Positions 1 through 12,395 are shown, counted from the first letter of the stretch. The stretch: 64,000 nt of DNA from G963663495 sp963663495 (GCA_963663495.1 OY760427.1:4960001-5024000), one strand, 5' to 3'. The notes: generated by a model not told the origin, from the letters alone. Program-made: numbers and translations.

Positions 1-5
1 CGGAG

Positions 6-3000
6 TTGGGCAATCTTGACAAGCTCAAGGTGCTGGACATTAGTGATAATGGCCTTGCGGGAAGCATTCCCACGGCATTCCTCCCGCGAGCATCCGGGCG
101 TGATCGCAGCGGTCAGCGCGATGATCTTGCTGGAACCCTTCCCGGTCTGTCATTAACGACGTTTGCATGGGACGGTAATGATGGGCTGTGCATGCCCAAC
201 ACCGTTGAGTTTGTTGCTTGGAGCGGGGCGATGAACGTCCAAGCCGGTGATGATTATTGCAACAAGGACGACCGTGAGAATCTGGAGGCATTGTACACCG
301 CTCTTGGAGGTGCCAGCTGGACGGACAGGCAAAACTGGAGGCAGGGCGAAGTGGTCTCTTCCTGGTCCGGCATCACCACCGATGCGCTGGGTCGTGTGAC
401 GGCTATTGCGCTGTCCAATAATGGCCTTGTCGGGGAATTACCGACGAGCACAGGGGATTTAGCCAACCTGGTTGCGTTGGACCTGAGCACGAACGCGCAG
501 CTCACGGGGCCTATCCCTATTACCATGCCGCGTCTGGATGCCTTGGACAACTTCAATTATGGAGGGACCGGACTGTGCATACCGAGGGTGACTGCCGTAG
601 AAAGCTGGTTGGCCTCCTTGGCGGTTCACAACGGAACAGGCGTACGCTGCGCCTCTGCGGGTGACCGTGACGCCTTGGAGAGTCTGTACACTGCTTTGAG
701 CGGAGCAGGTTGGACGAACAAAGGCAAGTGGCTGACCGATGCACCGATTAACGAATGGTATGGCGTTACGGCCAATGATGAAGGTCGGGTAACGGAGTTG
801 GATCTGAGCGGTAATGGTTTGGCTGGCGCGCTGCCAGCGGGGATAGCGGCCTTGGCCCACCTGACCGACTTGAACCTTGATGACAATACCCTTACAGGCC
901 CCATTCCAGAGGAGGTGGGCACGCTGGATGATTTGGAGAGCCTTAGCATCAATAGTGCGTCTCTTTCCGGCAGCCTTCCTGAAGAGCTGGGTGACCTTAC
1001 CAGCCTAACATCGCTACGCCTTGAGGGAAACAGCCTATCCGGCGCTATCCCCTCGGAACTGGGCGATCTTGACAATCTTACGGAGCTGGATCTGAGCGAC
1101 AATGAGGTCACGGGAAGCCTTCCCACGGCCCTGCTCAGTCTGTCGTTAACCACGTTTGCATGGGATGGTAACGACGGGGTGTGCATGCCCAACACGGCAC
1201 AGTTTGTTACCTGGGTTGCCGCGATAACATCCCATACCGGTGATGACTATTGCAACAAGGACGACCGCGAGAATCTGGAGGCATTGTACACCGCCCTTGG
1301 AGGTGCTGGCTGGACGAACAAGGGAAACTGGGGCCAGTCCGCAGCGGTCTCTACCTGGTTTGGCATCACGACCGATGCGCTGGGCCGTGTGACAGCCATT
1401 GATTTGTCCGATAACGGTCTCGCAGGGGAGTTACCGGCAAGCATGGGTAATTTGGCCAGCCTGGTTGCGTTGGACCTGAGCACAAACGCGGGTTTGACTG
1501 GAGGCATCCCTGAAACCATGACGAGCCTGGATGCCTTGGACGAGTTCAGGTATAACGGAACTGAGCTGTGCATACCGAGGGTGACGGTCGTAGAAAGATG
1601 GCTGTTCGCATTGACGGTGCACAATGGAACAGGGGTGCGTTGCCCTTCGGGCACCGACCGTGAAGCCTTGGAGAGCCTGTACACTGCTTTAAGCGGAGCA
1701 AGTTGGACGAACAAAGGCAAGTGGCTGACCAACGCACCGATTGATGAATGGTATGGCGTCACTGCCAATGCTGACGGTCGGGTAACGGAGTTGGATCTGA
1801 GCGGTAATGGTTTGGCTGGCGCACTGCCAGCGGGAATAGCAGCCTTGGCCCACCTGACCGACTTGAACCTTGATGACAATACCCTTACGGGCACCATTCC
1901 GGAGGAGGTGGGCACGCTGGATGATTTGGAGAGCCTCAGCATCAACAGTGCGACTCTTTCCGGCAGCGTTCCTGAAGAGTTGGGTAACCTTACCAGCCTG
2001 ACATCGCTAAGCCTCGAGGGAAACAGCCTATCCGGCGCTATCCCCTCGAAACTGGGCGATCTTAACAATCTCACGGAGCTGGACCTGAGCGACAATGAGG
2101 TCACGGGAAGCATTCCCACTGCCCTGCTCAGTCTGTCCCTCACAACGTTTGCATGGGACGGTAACGACGGGGTGTGCATGCCCAACACGGCACAGTTTGT
2201 TACTTGGGTTGCCGCCATGACATCCCATACGGGCGATGACTATTGCAACAAGGACGACCGTGAGAATCTGGAGGCATTGTACACCGCTCTTGGAGGTGCC
2301 AGCTGGACGGACAAGCAAAACTGGAGGCAGGGCGAAGTGGTCTCTTCCTGGGCCGGTATCACCACCGATGCGTTGGGTCTTGTGACAGCCATTGATTTGT
2401 CCGATAACGGTCTCGCGGGGGAGTTACCGGCAAGCATGGGTAATTTGGGCAGCCTGGTTGCGTTGGACCTGAGCACGAACGCGGGTCTGGCGGGCGCTAT
2501 CCCGGAAGCCCTGACAAGTCTGGATGCTTTGGACGAATTCCGTTATGGCGGGACCGGGCTGTGCGTACCGAGAGTACAGGCCGTAGCAGATTGGCTGGCG
2601 GCCTTGACGACGCACAATGGAACAGGGGTTCAGTGTAGCTCTGGCACTGACCGGGAAGCTTTGGAGAGTCTGTATACTGCTTTGAGCGGAGCCAATTGGA
2701 CGAACAAAGGCAAGTGGCTGACCAACGCACCGATTGATGAGTGGTATGGTGTTACGGCCAATGATGAAGGGCGGGTAACGGAGTTGGATCTGAGCGGTAA
2801 TGGTATGGCTGGCGCGCTGCCAGCGGGAATAGCGGCCTTGGCCCACTTGACCGAATTGAACCTAGATGACAATACCCTTACGGGCACCATTCCGGCGGAG
2901 GTGGGCACGCTGGATGATCTGGAAAGCCTTAGCATCAACAGTGCGTCTCTTTCCGGCAGCCTTCCTGAAGAGCTGGGTAACCTTACCAGCCTGACATCGC

Positions 3001-5397
3001 TAAGCCTCGAGGGAAACAGCCTTTCCGGCGTTATCCTCTCGGATCTGGGCGATCTTGACAATCTCACGGAGCTGGACCTGAGCGATAATGAGATCACCGG
3101 AAGCATTCCTACAGCCCTGCTCAGCCTGTCGCTCATAACGTTTGCATGGGACGGCAACGACGGGGTATGCATGCCCAACACGGCACAGTTTGTTACTTGG
3201 GTTGACGCCATGACATCCCATACCGGCGATGACTATTGCAACAAGGACGACCGCGAAATTTTGGAGGCATTCTACGCCGCTGTTGGAGGCGCCGGCTGGA
3301 CGGATAAGGAAAACTGGGGCCAGTCCGCAGCGGTCTCCACCTGGTTCGGAATCACCACCGATGCGCTGGGCCGTGTGACAGCGATTGATCTGTCCGATAA
3401 CAGCCTCGCAGGGGAGTTACCCGAAAGCATGGGTAATTTGGCCAACCTGGTTGCGTTGGACCTGAGCACGAACGCGGGTCTGACGGGCGCTATCCCGGAA
3501 GACCTGACAAGTCTGGATGCTTTGGACGAATTCAGTTATAGCGGGACAGGACTGTGCGTACCGAGAGTACAGGCCGTAGCAGATTGGCTGGCGGCCTTGA
3601 CGACGCACAACGGAACAGGGGTTCAGTGCCCCGATAATTCTGATCGCTCCGCCTTGGAAAGCCTGTACAGCGCTTTGAGCGGAGCAGATTGGACGAACAG
3701 GAGCAATTGGCTGACCGATGCACCGATTGACGAATGGTATGGCGTCACTGCCAGTGCTGACGGGCAGGTGACAGAGTTGGATCTGAGCAGTAATGGTTTG
3801 GATGGCGCGCTGCCATCGGAAATAGCAGACTTGGCCCACCTGACTGATTTGAACCTTGATGACAACACGCTACAGGGCCCCATTCCAGAGGAGGTGGGCA
3901 CGCTGGGTGATTTGGAGAGCCTTAGCATCAACAGTGCGTCTCTTTCCGGCAGCCTTCCTGAAGAGCTGGGTGATCTTGCCAGCCTGACATCGCTAAGCGT
4001 TGAGGGCAACAGCCTTTCCGGTGCTATCCCCTCGGAGCTGGGCGATCTTGACAATCTCACGGAGCTGGACCTGAGCGACAATGAGGTCACGGGAAGCATT
4101 CCCACAGCCCTGCTCAGCCTGTCGCTCACAACGTTTGCTTGGGATGGTAACGACGGGGTGTGCATGCCCAATACCTCGCAGTTTGTTACCTGGATTGGAG
4201 TAATAACCTCCCATACCGGCGATGGCTACTGCAATAAGGACGACCGAGAGGTGCTCGAAGCAATGTATGACGCCCTTGGCGGCTCCGCATGGGTAGACTC
4301 GCAAAATTGGAAGCAGGCCGCAGTGGTCTCCACCTGGTTCGGAATCACCACCGATGCACTTGGCCATGTGACAGCTGTTAAAATGCCAAATAACGGCCTC
4401 GCTGGGCAGTTGCCCACAAGCTTAGATGATCTATCCAGCCTAGTTGTGTTAGACCTCTCCGATAATAAGTTAACACATGGAATTCCGGCATCAATTGGCG
4501 ATCTGTCAAATCTGGAAACGCTGAACCTACGCCGGAATAGGCTCAGTATCCCACTGCCTGCCGAACTTGGGAACTTAACCAAGCTAAGGTTCCTGTTGAT
4601 TGGAGGCAATTACTTTCTTGGCAAGATCCCTACAGAGCTTGGCAAGTTGGTAAACCTTGAGGAACTGGGAATTTACCACATCGGTACGCTCAACCCTGGA
4701 TTGACTGGACCGATTCCTTCTGAACTTGGCGGTCTCAGCAAATTGACTTTCATAAACTTGTATGGCAATTCATTATCAGGGGAGCTTCCTTCTGAACTTG
4801 GTAATCTTTCGAATTTGGAACAAATTAACATTCAGAACAGCGCGGGATTGAGGGGTGAGATACCTGCAAGTTTCGCAAAACTCACAATGCTGACTTGGAT
4901 TCGTGCGAGCGGAACAAATTTGTGTTTACCAGAGATTCCTGCATTACAAACGTGGAACAATGCGTTGGACTTTTCAGACTTGATCAGATGCCCAGGCGCA
5001 GGGAATACTGCCCACTTGACTCAGGCGGTGCAATCCCTCCGGGATCCCGTCCCACTCATTGCAGGGGAAAAGGCGTTGGTGCGAGTATTCCCAGAGGCAA
5101 ATGCTGTGAACACCATTGCTCTCCCAAAAGCTACAGCGAAGTTCTACGTGAATGACCAACTGGAGCATACGAGTACTATCGCCTCAAAAACCGGCCCTAT
5201 CCCAACCCGGGTGTCGGAAGGAAATCTTGACCTATCACTCAACGCCGAGGTGCCAGCGACCGTCATCCAGCCGGGCCTTGAAATGGTCATTGAATTAGAT
5301 CCTGACGACACTGTACCGACAACCTTAGAGGTGGTCAAGCGAATTCCAGAGTCTGGAAGACTCTCGGTTACCGTCGTTACGGTGCCGACTTTCGATA
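6..5397 (+). pseudogene. Giant LRR protein, 5' part (gene split by IS; N-terminus outside window)
   Basis: Probable secreted or surface LRR protein whose C-terminal part is a zinc metalloprotease (continues at 7192). The reading frame enters from outside the window. It is built of plant-type LRRs of the form LxxLxLxxNxLxGxIPxxLG, alternating with cysteine-containing caps (DDYCNKDDRE, GLCIPR, GVCMPN). From about 4380 the repeats become more diverse, and from about 5000 a beta-rich non-LRR linker follows. The gene is cut at 5397 by an insertion sequence; the open frame runs on into the IS and stops at 5498, adding 34 foreign residues. Removing the IS and one 4-bp target duplication restores the frame without a stop, giving more than 2160 residues. 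The substrate and partner are unknown. It is called a pseudogene because the protease half is disconnected. Confidence 0.85.
249..4220 (+). repeat. Four tandem 993-bp coding units in the LRR gene
   Basis: The codons for the D-[DG]-Y-C-N-K-D-D motif recur at 249, 1242, 2235, 3228 and 4221, exactly 993 bp (331 codons) apart each time. Each unit contains two cap-LRR half-units, one with YTALGG and one with YTALSG. The units are very similar at nucleotide level and have no net indels relative to each other. The sequence before 249 is the tail of an earlier unit, and a fifth unit starts at 4221 but diverges after about 4400. This indicates recent tandem duplication or gene conversion. Confidence 0.93.
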
Positions 5398-7187
5398 GAG
5401 CCTTTTGCAAAACCCCGGTGTATTCGGCGGTGGTGGCGACCAAAATGCCCAAATTTTCGGGTTTTTCGACATTACGCCGGGAGCATTGGCATGTGTAGCC
5501 TTTGGATCCAGATGTATAGGCGGTCCATAGGCGTTGAAGGCTTCCCGGGGGGGTGAATTCGGGGCAGAATCCGTGCTTTGCGGGCACACCTATGCCTAGC
5601 TCCTGCTTCGCACAAAACCCGATTAGCGCAATTTACGTCTGGATTCCTGTCTCTATTGCACCATACGCAACAGCTGATCTACCGTCAGTACCAGCACGCC
5701 GAACATCAAGTGGCATGTCACCTTCTTGTGCCCACGCACGCGGACATTACGACCACCAAACTCATCCTTGAGCCGCCCGAAGGCTCGCTCAACCGTTGAG
5801 CGCTCCCTGTAACGAACATCCTCAGGCAGTACCAATCCGGCTGCTCGCTGGGCCGTTTTCTCGCGGATAAGCGCCGCCTTACCTTTGCGTCGCGGATTAT
5901 GGTCGATAATCGGCACGTGCCCCAAGCCTTTACTGTGCTCGTGAATCTGCTTCGCGTCGTATGCACTGTCCATCAGATCATACAAATTGCGTACCCGCAG
6001 TTGAGATATCGTAGCCAACGGAATCGCCGCTTGGCTATCATGCAATGATGCAGAGGAAACAAAACCGCTGATCGGTACGCCTCCGTCGGCCACATCCATG
6101 TGCAACTTGTACCCCGTCCATTTCTGCGTATGTCCCTTCGCATTGCGCTTAACGCCTACCGTACATCGCTTCGGTAACTCCTCCAACATCTCCTCTGTCC
6201 CCATGGTACGCTGGCGCACCAGCCGCGGCAACTCCTTCGGAGGCTTTTCATCCTTGGTAGGATGCGATGATTTGCACTCTTCTGGACGCTCTAACTCCTT
6301 TTTCTGGGGTACCGGGTCCTCTTGCGCCACTATCGCGGTCGAATCCTGCGATGGATGGCCCACCTCCGGTAATTCCTCCTCCATCTCTATTGCCAGCTGG
6401 CCCACGAGCCGCTTCGGCTTCTTTGAACGCTCTTCATCCTTGGAAGGACTCGCTGGTTTGCACTCTGGACGCTCCGACTCCTTTTTCAGTACCGGCTTCT
6501 CTCGCGCTGCTATTGCGGTCGAATCACGCGATAGGTGCCCCACCAACTGCTCCGAATACCCCTCCTTTATCAGAGCCTCATGTACACGCGTCGGCAATTC
6601 CGCCTCTGAAAATTCCCTGAACGCACGTGAAAAGGTCGCCTCACTCGGCACATCCTCCAACCGATGCCAACCACACAAACGCCGCAGCGTCGGATCCGAA
6701 CGCAACCGCTCCACCAACGCTCTGGTCGTATCCATATTGAACACCATCTTCGCCAGGAACGCCCGCGCGAGGGCAGCACGGCTCTTCAACGGACGCCCGG
6801 GTATACCGTCCTGAGCACTGGGCAGAAAGCGCTCAACTCGCACCATCTCCAGTACCGAGAGCAGCTTCTTATGGCGCCCCTCCAAGGGGCCAATCGTTTC
6901 CTCCACCCAGGGAAAAAGCTCCCGTTGGCAGTTGATCCAGAATCCGCTTAACTTAGAATTGAGAGACATGAGAACCTTCGTTTTTTGCGAGTTTAGTTTC
7001 TCCTCCAAAGATACCTAACACGGAGGTTCCAGTCCCTCAAGTGTGCTTGCTAGCACACATTTTCATGGCCTGTAGAATCCTCCATCTGCACCCGCCGAGC
7101 AGTCAAATCTACCTGACCAGCCCCCTATCTTAGGAAATCGCATCTTCAGACAAAAACACCCCGATTCAAGGGTTTTGCAAAAGGCTC
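5398..7187. mobile_element. IS element (IS5/IS1182-like DDE), inserted in the LRR-protease gene
   Basis: The ends are inverted repeats of at least 18 bp: the left end begins GAGCCTTTTGCAAAACCC at 5398 and the right end is its complement, finishing at 7187. The element is flanked by a 4-bp direct repeat GATA (5394-5397 and 7188-7191). Total length is 1790 bp with one transposase on the minus strand. Element boundaries are certain from the frame restoration of the host gene; the family name is less certain. Confidence 0.9.
5653..7008 (-). CDS. DDE transposase of the IS in the LRR gene
   Basis: 451-residue transposase. The N-terminal part (about 15-140) has the LFPWVEE and PSEATFSRAF motifs seen in IS5/IS1182-like transposases; SRDSTAI carries the likely first catalytic Asp and YDLMDSAYD the second; the C-terminal RYRERSTVERAFGRLK carries the Glu. 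An ATG at 6969 (MSLNSKL), with AAGG upstream, may be the true start. The region from about residue 155 to 280 contains an internal duplication: VGHLSRDSTAIAA and VGHPSQDSTAIVA each lead a charged Lys/Glu/Pro-rich stretch, inserted in the catalytic domain between the first Asp and the next core strand. Whether the enzyme is still active is unclear. Confidence 0.85.
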   Translation of the reverse strand: MEEKLNSQKTKVLMSLNSKLSGFWINCQRELFPWVEETIGPLEGRHKKLLSVLEMVRVERFLPSAQDGIPGRPLKSRAALARAFLAKMVFNMDTTRALVERLRSDPTLRRLCGWHRLEDVPSEATFSRAFREFSEAELPTRVHEALIKEGYSEQLVGHLSRDSTAIAAREKPVLKKESERPECKPASPSKDEERSKKPKRLVGQLAIEMEEELPEVGHPSQDSTAIVAQEDPVPQKKELERPEECKSSHPTKDEKPPKELPRLVRQRTMGTEEMLEELPKRCTVGVKRNAKGHTQKWTGYKLHMDVADGGVPISGFVSSASLHDSQAAIPLATISQLRVRNLYDLMDSAYDAKQIHEHSKGLGHVPIIDHNPRRKGKAALIREKTAQRAAGLVLPEDVRYRERSTVERAFGRLKDEFGGRNVRVRGHKKVTCHLMFGVLVLTVDQLLRMVQ

Positions 7188-7191
7188 GATA

Positions 7192-8291
7192 TAGTATTAA
7201 TCCCCTTCCTAACCACCGGCGACAATGATATGAAGGTGGTTACCGTAAGTAACGCCATTATGACGGATCCTGATGGTCACGCACTCCTTTCCTCGACACG
7301 CACACTGCTGCCAATAAAGGACATTACCGTGACTGTCCATAGTTCCGTGACGATTGACTCCAAAACGGTCAGTGACTTGTATAACAAGGTAAAAGATCTC
7401 CGCCTAATGGAAAGTGGCTCAGGGTATTGGATGGGACTTCATCGCGAACCCATTGGAGGTGGCGGTCTGGCACTAGTTCGTGGACAGGTTTCGTTTTCCC
7501 AACTTGACAGTGAATCCATCGGTCACGAGTTTGGACACAACCTGAGTCTATATCATGCGCCATCCTGCGACGCGGGGCGACCAGATTTGAATTATCCCCA
7601 CGGAGAAGGCCACATTGGGAGTTGGGGGTACGACTTTAATAATCCAAGTCAGATGGTAGATCCGACGACCTTTGATATCATGGGCTATTGCTTTCCCAAA
7701 TGGATTAGTGATTATAGCTTCAATCGGGCTGTTGGTCATCGAACATCTGCGCAGCCCGGAATCGCCAAGGTACCGCTGGCATCCGCATCGCCGGAAATTG
7801 CGCTTTTTATTGCGGGAGGTACGGACTCTGCCATGAAGCCATACCTGGAACCCGTCTTTGTAATGAAGGTGGTACCCTCGTTGCCGCAGTCTCCGGGACC
7901 CTGGCAGCTTATCGGAGCCACAGAGGACGGCGATGAGCTCTTTTTCCTGACATTTTCCATGCTTGAGACAGCTGATGGCGATGGTAGTACTTCCTTCGCT
8001 TTTACGGTACCGGTCCAGCCCGGGTGGGATGACATGCTGGCCTCGGTGACACTTGCGGGGCCAGGTGGATCTTTCACGCTTGACGGTGAACATGATGATC
8101 CGAGGGCAATCGTGATTGACGAGGCAACCGGAAAGGTCACGGGATTCCTTGACAATTATGATCCTTCAGATGAAAGCACTATATCGGCCATGAGCTTCAT
8201 TAGCAAGACTGCTGGAGGCTCTAGGCAACGCGTGCTCTTTAGTCGGGGAATCCCGGACAGTGCCGCTTGGAACGGGTACATACCGCAATAG
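7192..8291 (+). pseudogene. LRR protein, 3' part: zinc metalloprotease domain (separated by IS)
   Basis: Continuation of the LRR gene in the same frame after the IS. The restored junction reads TFD-IVLIPF, followed by the protease domain. It carries the zincin motif HEFGHNLSLYH (about 7523-7555, HExxHxxxxxH), with an upstream GHEFGH context and a downstream DIMGYC turn resembling a Met-turn of metzincins. The last ~150 residues are beta-rich (CxxGG-free, no obvious sorting tag). Alone, an ATG at 7230 could start a 353-residue product, but it has no visible signal peptide and no clear ribosome-binding site, so export would be lost. Confidence 0.82.
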
Positions 8292-10328
8292 GGTTAGGGT
8301 GCTAGCAGCGGGCATAGCCGGCACGTTGGTACACCGCTCGGGCGCAAGGTTGGAAATGGAGGGAAGGATAGGAGTCAGCCGTGTTCGCGCGGGACTGGAG
8401 GGATCGCTCACGCTGTAGGATGTATTGGAGGGGAATTACATAGCGAAGTGAATGCGCTGTTCACCTTGGAGACTTCTTGCCTTCTCCCTTCGGGGAATCT
8501 ATAGGGCGTAACAGAAGGGAGTTATATGGCTGAGTGCCACGCGTTTTCGCAGGAATTACTTTTTATGCTTTGGTGGTGCAGACAGGATGGCTTTCGCCAG
8601 CTTTTCATAATCGGTTCCCGCCTTTCACGAACAAACTGCAATTATTTCAAATAACTCAACACGTGGGTACGCATGCTATATATTTTCCATCTATTAGGGA
8701 GTTATATACCACAGTGCCATGCCCGAAATGGTTAGTGCATACCGCAATATCACAAGGCTGTTGCCCGGAAGTCGGAGTAACGCCAAGCACCTTGCTGGAT
8801 TAGCGGGTGCGTGTAGGTTTGTGTGGAATGCCATCCTCGCAGAGCAGAGCGAGGCATACAAGAAAGCGAAAGAGGCTGGAGAGAAGCCACCCTCGGTAAG
8901 CTTCTTCTCGCTGGGGAAGCGGTTCACGGCGCTGCGCCGCACGGTCGAGTGGCTACCTGAATACTCCTTTGGTGTAGTTAGATACACATTGTAGTTAGAT
9001 ACACATTGAAATATCAGGCGGATGCATGGACCTCCCTTATTCATGAGGGAGTTAAGTGGCGGGGAATCGTCGTTTAATATTATGGTGTAATATGTTGATT
9101 ATACACGGTTTGAATGGGATCCTGTGCGACGCTCAAACGTTCAGAAACCCCAATACTCATTCACCCTGTAACACACCCGATGCAAGATCCCAAGTCCAAC
9201 CTTCTGTTCGCTTGCCAGTTCAATAAATCCGTTAAAGTTGTACGCTCCAAGACCGATAATCTAACATCGGATGCCGGCGTCATTCCTATGCGCCTGCTCA
9301 TGGTGATCAGCACCTTGGCATGCCGACTCACTTCCGTGCTTAAGGACAATCGGTCCCAAGCTCGGATTACGCATAGCCTTGAGGAGTTAGTGCGGCAGTT
9401 ACTGCTGCAACATGTGCAGGGGTGGGGACGTCAGTCAGATGCGGACAAGCTTCGAAGGGACCCCGCCATGCGCGTGGCCACTTCTTCCAAAAGGGGTATG
9501 AGGGCATTACAGGACGATAGGTCCCTGGCATCCCAGCCAACCATGTCTCGCTTCGTGCACATGTTGGCCGGGAAAAAGAATTTCAAGAAGTTGCGCCTTT
9601 TTGTAGAGACATTCGCCATGGAGCACCTGCTGCAGCGTGGTGGCGGGAAGCGCCGCCCCGAGGTGGTCTTTGATGTGGACGGTGTACCGGTAGATACACA
9701 TGGCAAGCAGCAGGGCAGCAAGTGGAACGGATATTACAAGCGCACCATCTTTCTGCCCCTTATCGCCATATGCGGTGAGTCGGGCGACATGTTGGGGGCG
9801 GAATTGCGAGGGGGCACGAAGAATGTGGTGAAGGACTGCTACGGTTTCATTCGACGCATTGGGCTGGCATTGCGTGAACATGTGGCCGACAAGGTCATTG
9901 TCCGATTGGACGCAGGCTTCAACAGTGGCGAATTATGTGATAAGCTGGAGAACGACCGTATCGGCTACGTGATGCGTCTGAAAGGAAACGATGTGATTGA
10001 CGGGCTTGCGGCGCCTCATTTGGAGGGTGATCAGCCGTCGGACGAATGCTACCACGAACTGCGCTACCGTGCAAAGTGCTGGTCCGTAGAGCGTCGTGTG
10101 GTGCTCGTGGTTGTTCCGGTGCCGGGAGAGCTTTTTCCGCGGCATTTCTATCTGATCACCGATCTGGATGTAGAAGCCTATCCGGCAGAGCAGCTTGTGA
10201 ATCTGTACCGGAAGAGAGGAAAGGCGGAAAAGCACTTCGGGGAGCTGAATGCGGCTTGCTCCATGGCGCTGTCGTCGGTTCTCCGTCCGAAGACACACTA
10301 TAAGGGCCGGCCTGTAGTGCGGGTGCCT

Positions 10329-10418
10329 GATGAGTCGGAACAGGATGAGTCGGAACAGGATGAGTCGGAACAGGATGAGTCGGAACAGGATGGGTCGGAA
10401 CAGGATGGGTCGGAACAG
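10329..10418 (+). repeat. Six 15-bp tandem repeats in the IS1380 transposase
   Basis: Six consecutive copies of GATGAGTCGGAACAG, the last two with GGG for GAG, encode DESEQ/DGSEQ. The run is acidic and disordered and sits between the DDE core and the C-terminal helices; it is a slippage-prone linker. Confidence 0.95.
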
Positions 10419-10474
10419 GATGCCGAGATCCGAGCCGAGAACGAGGTCCTGCTACAGGTATACCTTCTAACTTA

Positions 10475-12395
10475 GTGTTTGCCAGAAAAGTATGGTCTTG
10501 CGAGCGACTCTTGGCTGAGTGGGGGGCTGGAATTCGAATTGGGGATCGGAATGACAAGTCAGCAAGGATTTTTCGACGTTAACGGTGCCGACTTTGTCCG
10601 CTCACGCCGGCAATCCTGGGGTTTTGACGTTGATCAGACGTGTTTTTGTCGTCCATCAGCGAGGCATGAACATACGCTGGCCTCTCGCCCTTGCAGGCTA
10701 CCTTGATTTTGTGCTGAAGACGCTCGCGCGAGTACCTACGCCGCGCGCTTGCGGGCCGGCTCGCACCGCCTTCGTCGCTCCTCGCTCCGCTTCACTATCT
10801 GCCCGATACGGTGCACATTCGCCGCTACCACTACCAGCGCCACCGTGCGCACAAAGCCTTCCTTGCCACGGGTCCGTATCAAACCCAGACCCCGATGATT
10901 CAAATTGTTGATCGCCGATTCCACCGCCGGATGCTGTCGACGCCCCTCCACAAACTTCGGATCGGATTCCCTCTCCTTGTCCGCTTTGCTGAACCGACCC
11001 CTCTTCGGCATGATCTCCGTGTCCAACACCTGCTCCAGCGCCTTGCGGTTCTTTACCGATGAGTACCCCTTATCCATGCTGCACGATGTGATCGCCGCCT
11101 ACCGATCCTTCGCTTCCTTCGTAAACCCCACAATCATATCCGAATCCACCCCCTCGTGCAGTATCTGATGCCACAATATCAACTGATGCTGATCCTCCAG
11201 CACGCATACCGGCAGACCCAACTCCGCAATCACCCCCGCCTTCCCCTTGGTGATCCAACGAGTATGCGGCTCATGTATCGAAAATACCTTCTCATCATGC
11301 GGAATCACCTCCCCCTTCAATAGACGCCTATCTACTTGATCTATCTGCCTTTGTGCATCTGCCAAGTACCGCAACACCTCCTCAAGATCCGCGTCTTTCT
11401 CCTTCAACACGCTGACACTGCTCTCCGCACGCTCAATCAGAACACGACACATCTTCACATACTTTCTCACCTTCGACTCATCACGCCACTGACGGTGCGT
11501 ACGCACCCGGTTGAAGGCCTTCTTCAAGGTACGACTCCAGTACACAGCCTTGCGCCAGCCCGCAAGGCTGTGCGCCTCACATGCGCAATGCAACTCCCGA
11601 ATCAGGCACCGCATCGATTCCCACAACAAACGAACATCCGTAGGCCACTCCACATTCGCTTTGGCCACCGCCGAATCAACCCGGCCAAGAAGCGGCTCCT
11701 CTGGCTCCTGTTCTACCAATCGGTGACCGCAAGCCACCACCGCATCGTTGATCTGCTTCAGGATGTCCGCTGTTAGCAGGCTCACGTTATCAATAACGGT
11801 CTGCAGCTGATAGACAGGCTCGTCCCAGAAATTCGTATGCCCCAGCATCTGGCGCACCTCCAAATGATTGGCGGCCAAGCTCCTCAAACGATCAAAGTCG
11901 CAGTTGAGGGCCTGCTTCAATACCCCCAAGACAAAGACGCGCCAAAGTGCCATCCCCGGACGACCACGCTGCAAATCAATATTCGGAAGCAACTGCTTCT
12001 CCAGGATCTCAAAGATCTTCTGCCGAGCCGTTGGGTCGCAATACAGGTGCTGCAGACCTTTTAGCACTGCCGGTATATCGTCCCGGTCTTTGGGGTGGAA
12101 GGTCATCTCTTCAATGGGGACCTGCCCGAGCTTAAACTGCGTATCCTCTACAATCCGCATGGTATTAATCGTATGAATAATCGGCCCCAAGGGGCCTTAT
12201 ATCGATGAAAACGCCCGAAACAGAAGGATTTGGCCAAACATTCGTTAGAGACACGCTGGCTGAATAATCTGCAATGTGCAAATACGGTATGGCTCATATC
12301 CATCTGTAACCGTAACGCTTACAGGTGGATAGAACGAGTGTCAAACGGCCTTGTTTCGCCGTTTTTCAGCCCTCCTACCTTTTTCTGGCAAACAC
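10475..12395. mobile_element. ISNCY-like (ISDol1-type) element inside the IS1380-like element
   Basis: Perfect 15-bp terminal inverted repeats GTGTTTGCCAGAAAA at 10475 and complementary at 12395. It is flanked by an exact 7-bp target duplication TAACTTA (10468-10474 and 12396-12402). Length is 1921 bp, with a minus-strand transposase. It is the innermost and therefore youngest layer of the nest. Confidence 0.9.
10736..12190 (-). pseudogene. ISNCY-family transposase with in-frame amber stop
   Basis: Starts at 12190. The N-terminal part has RIVEDTQFKLGQV, DDIPAVLKGLQHLY and RGRPGMALWRVFVLGVL, characteristic of the ISDol1-type ISNCY group; GRVDSAVAKANVEWPTD carries the first catalytic Asp. The frame meets TAG at 11099-11101 (after EAKDR) and continues in the same frame as AAITSCSMDKGYSS (second Asp) and HPAVESAINNLNHRGL (Glu) to a stop at 10736. 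Only one base change separates it from a full ~484-residue enzyme, so either it is recently dead or the stop is suppressed. Confidence 0.8.

Noticed and set aside
249..4220. Regular repeats suggesting a CRISPR-like array
   Set aside because: The period is 993 bp, units are coding LRRs, and there are no short spacers or cas genes.
40..4609. Long minus-strand open frames opposite the LRR gene
   Set aside because: They mirror the repeat structure of the plus-strand gene, are low-complexity Ser/Arg-rich and match no family; the plus-strand frame is clearly the gene.
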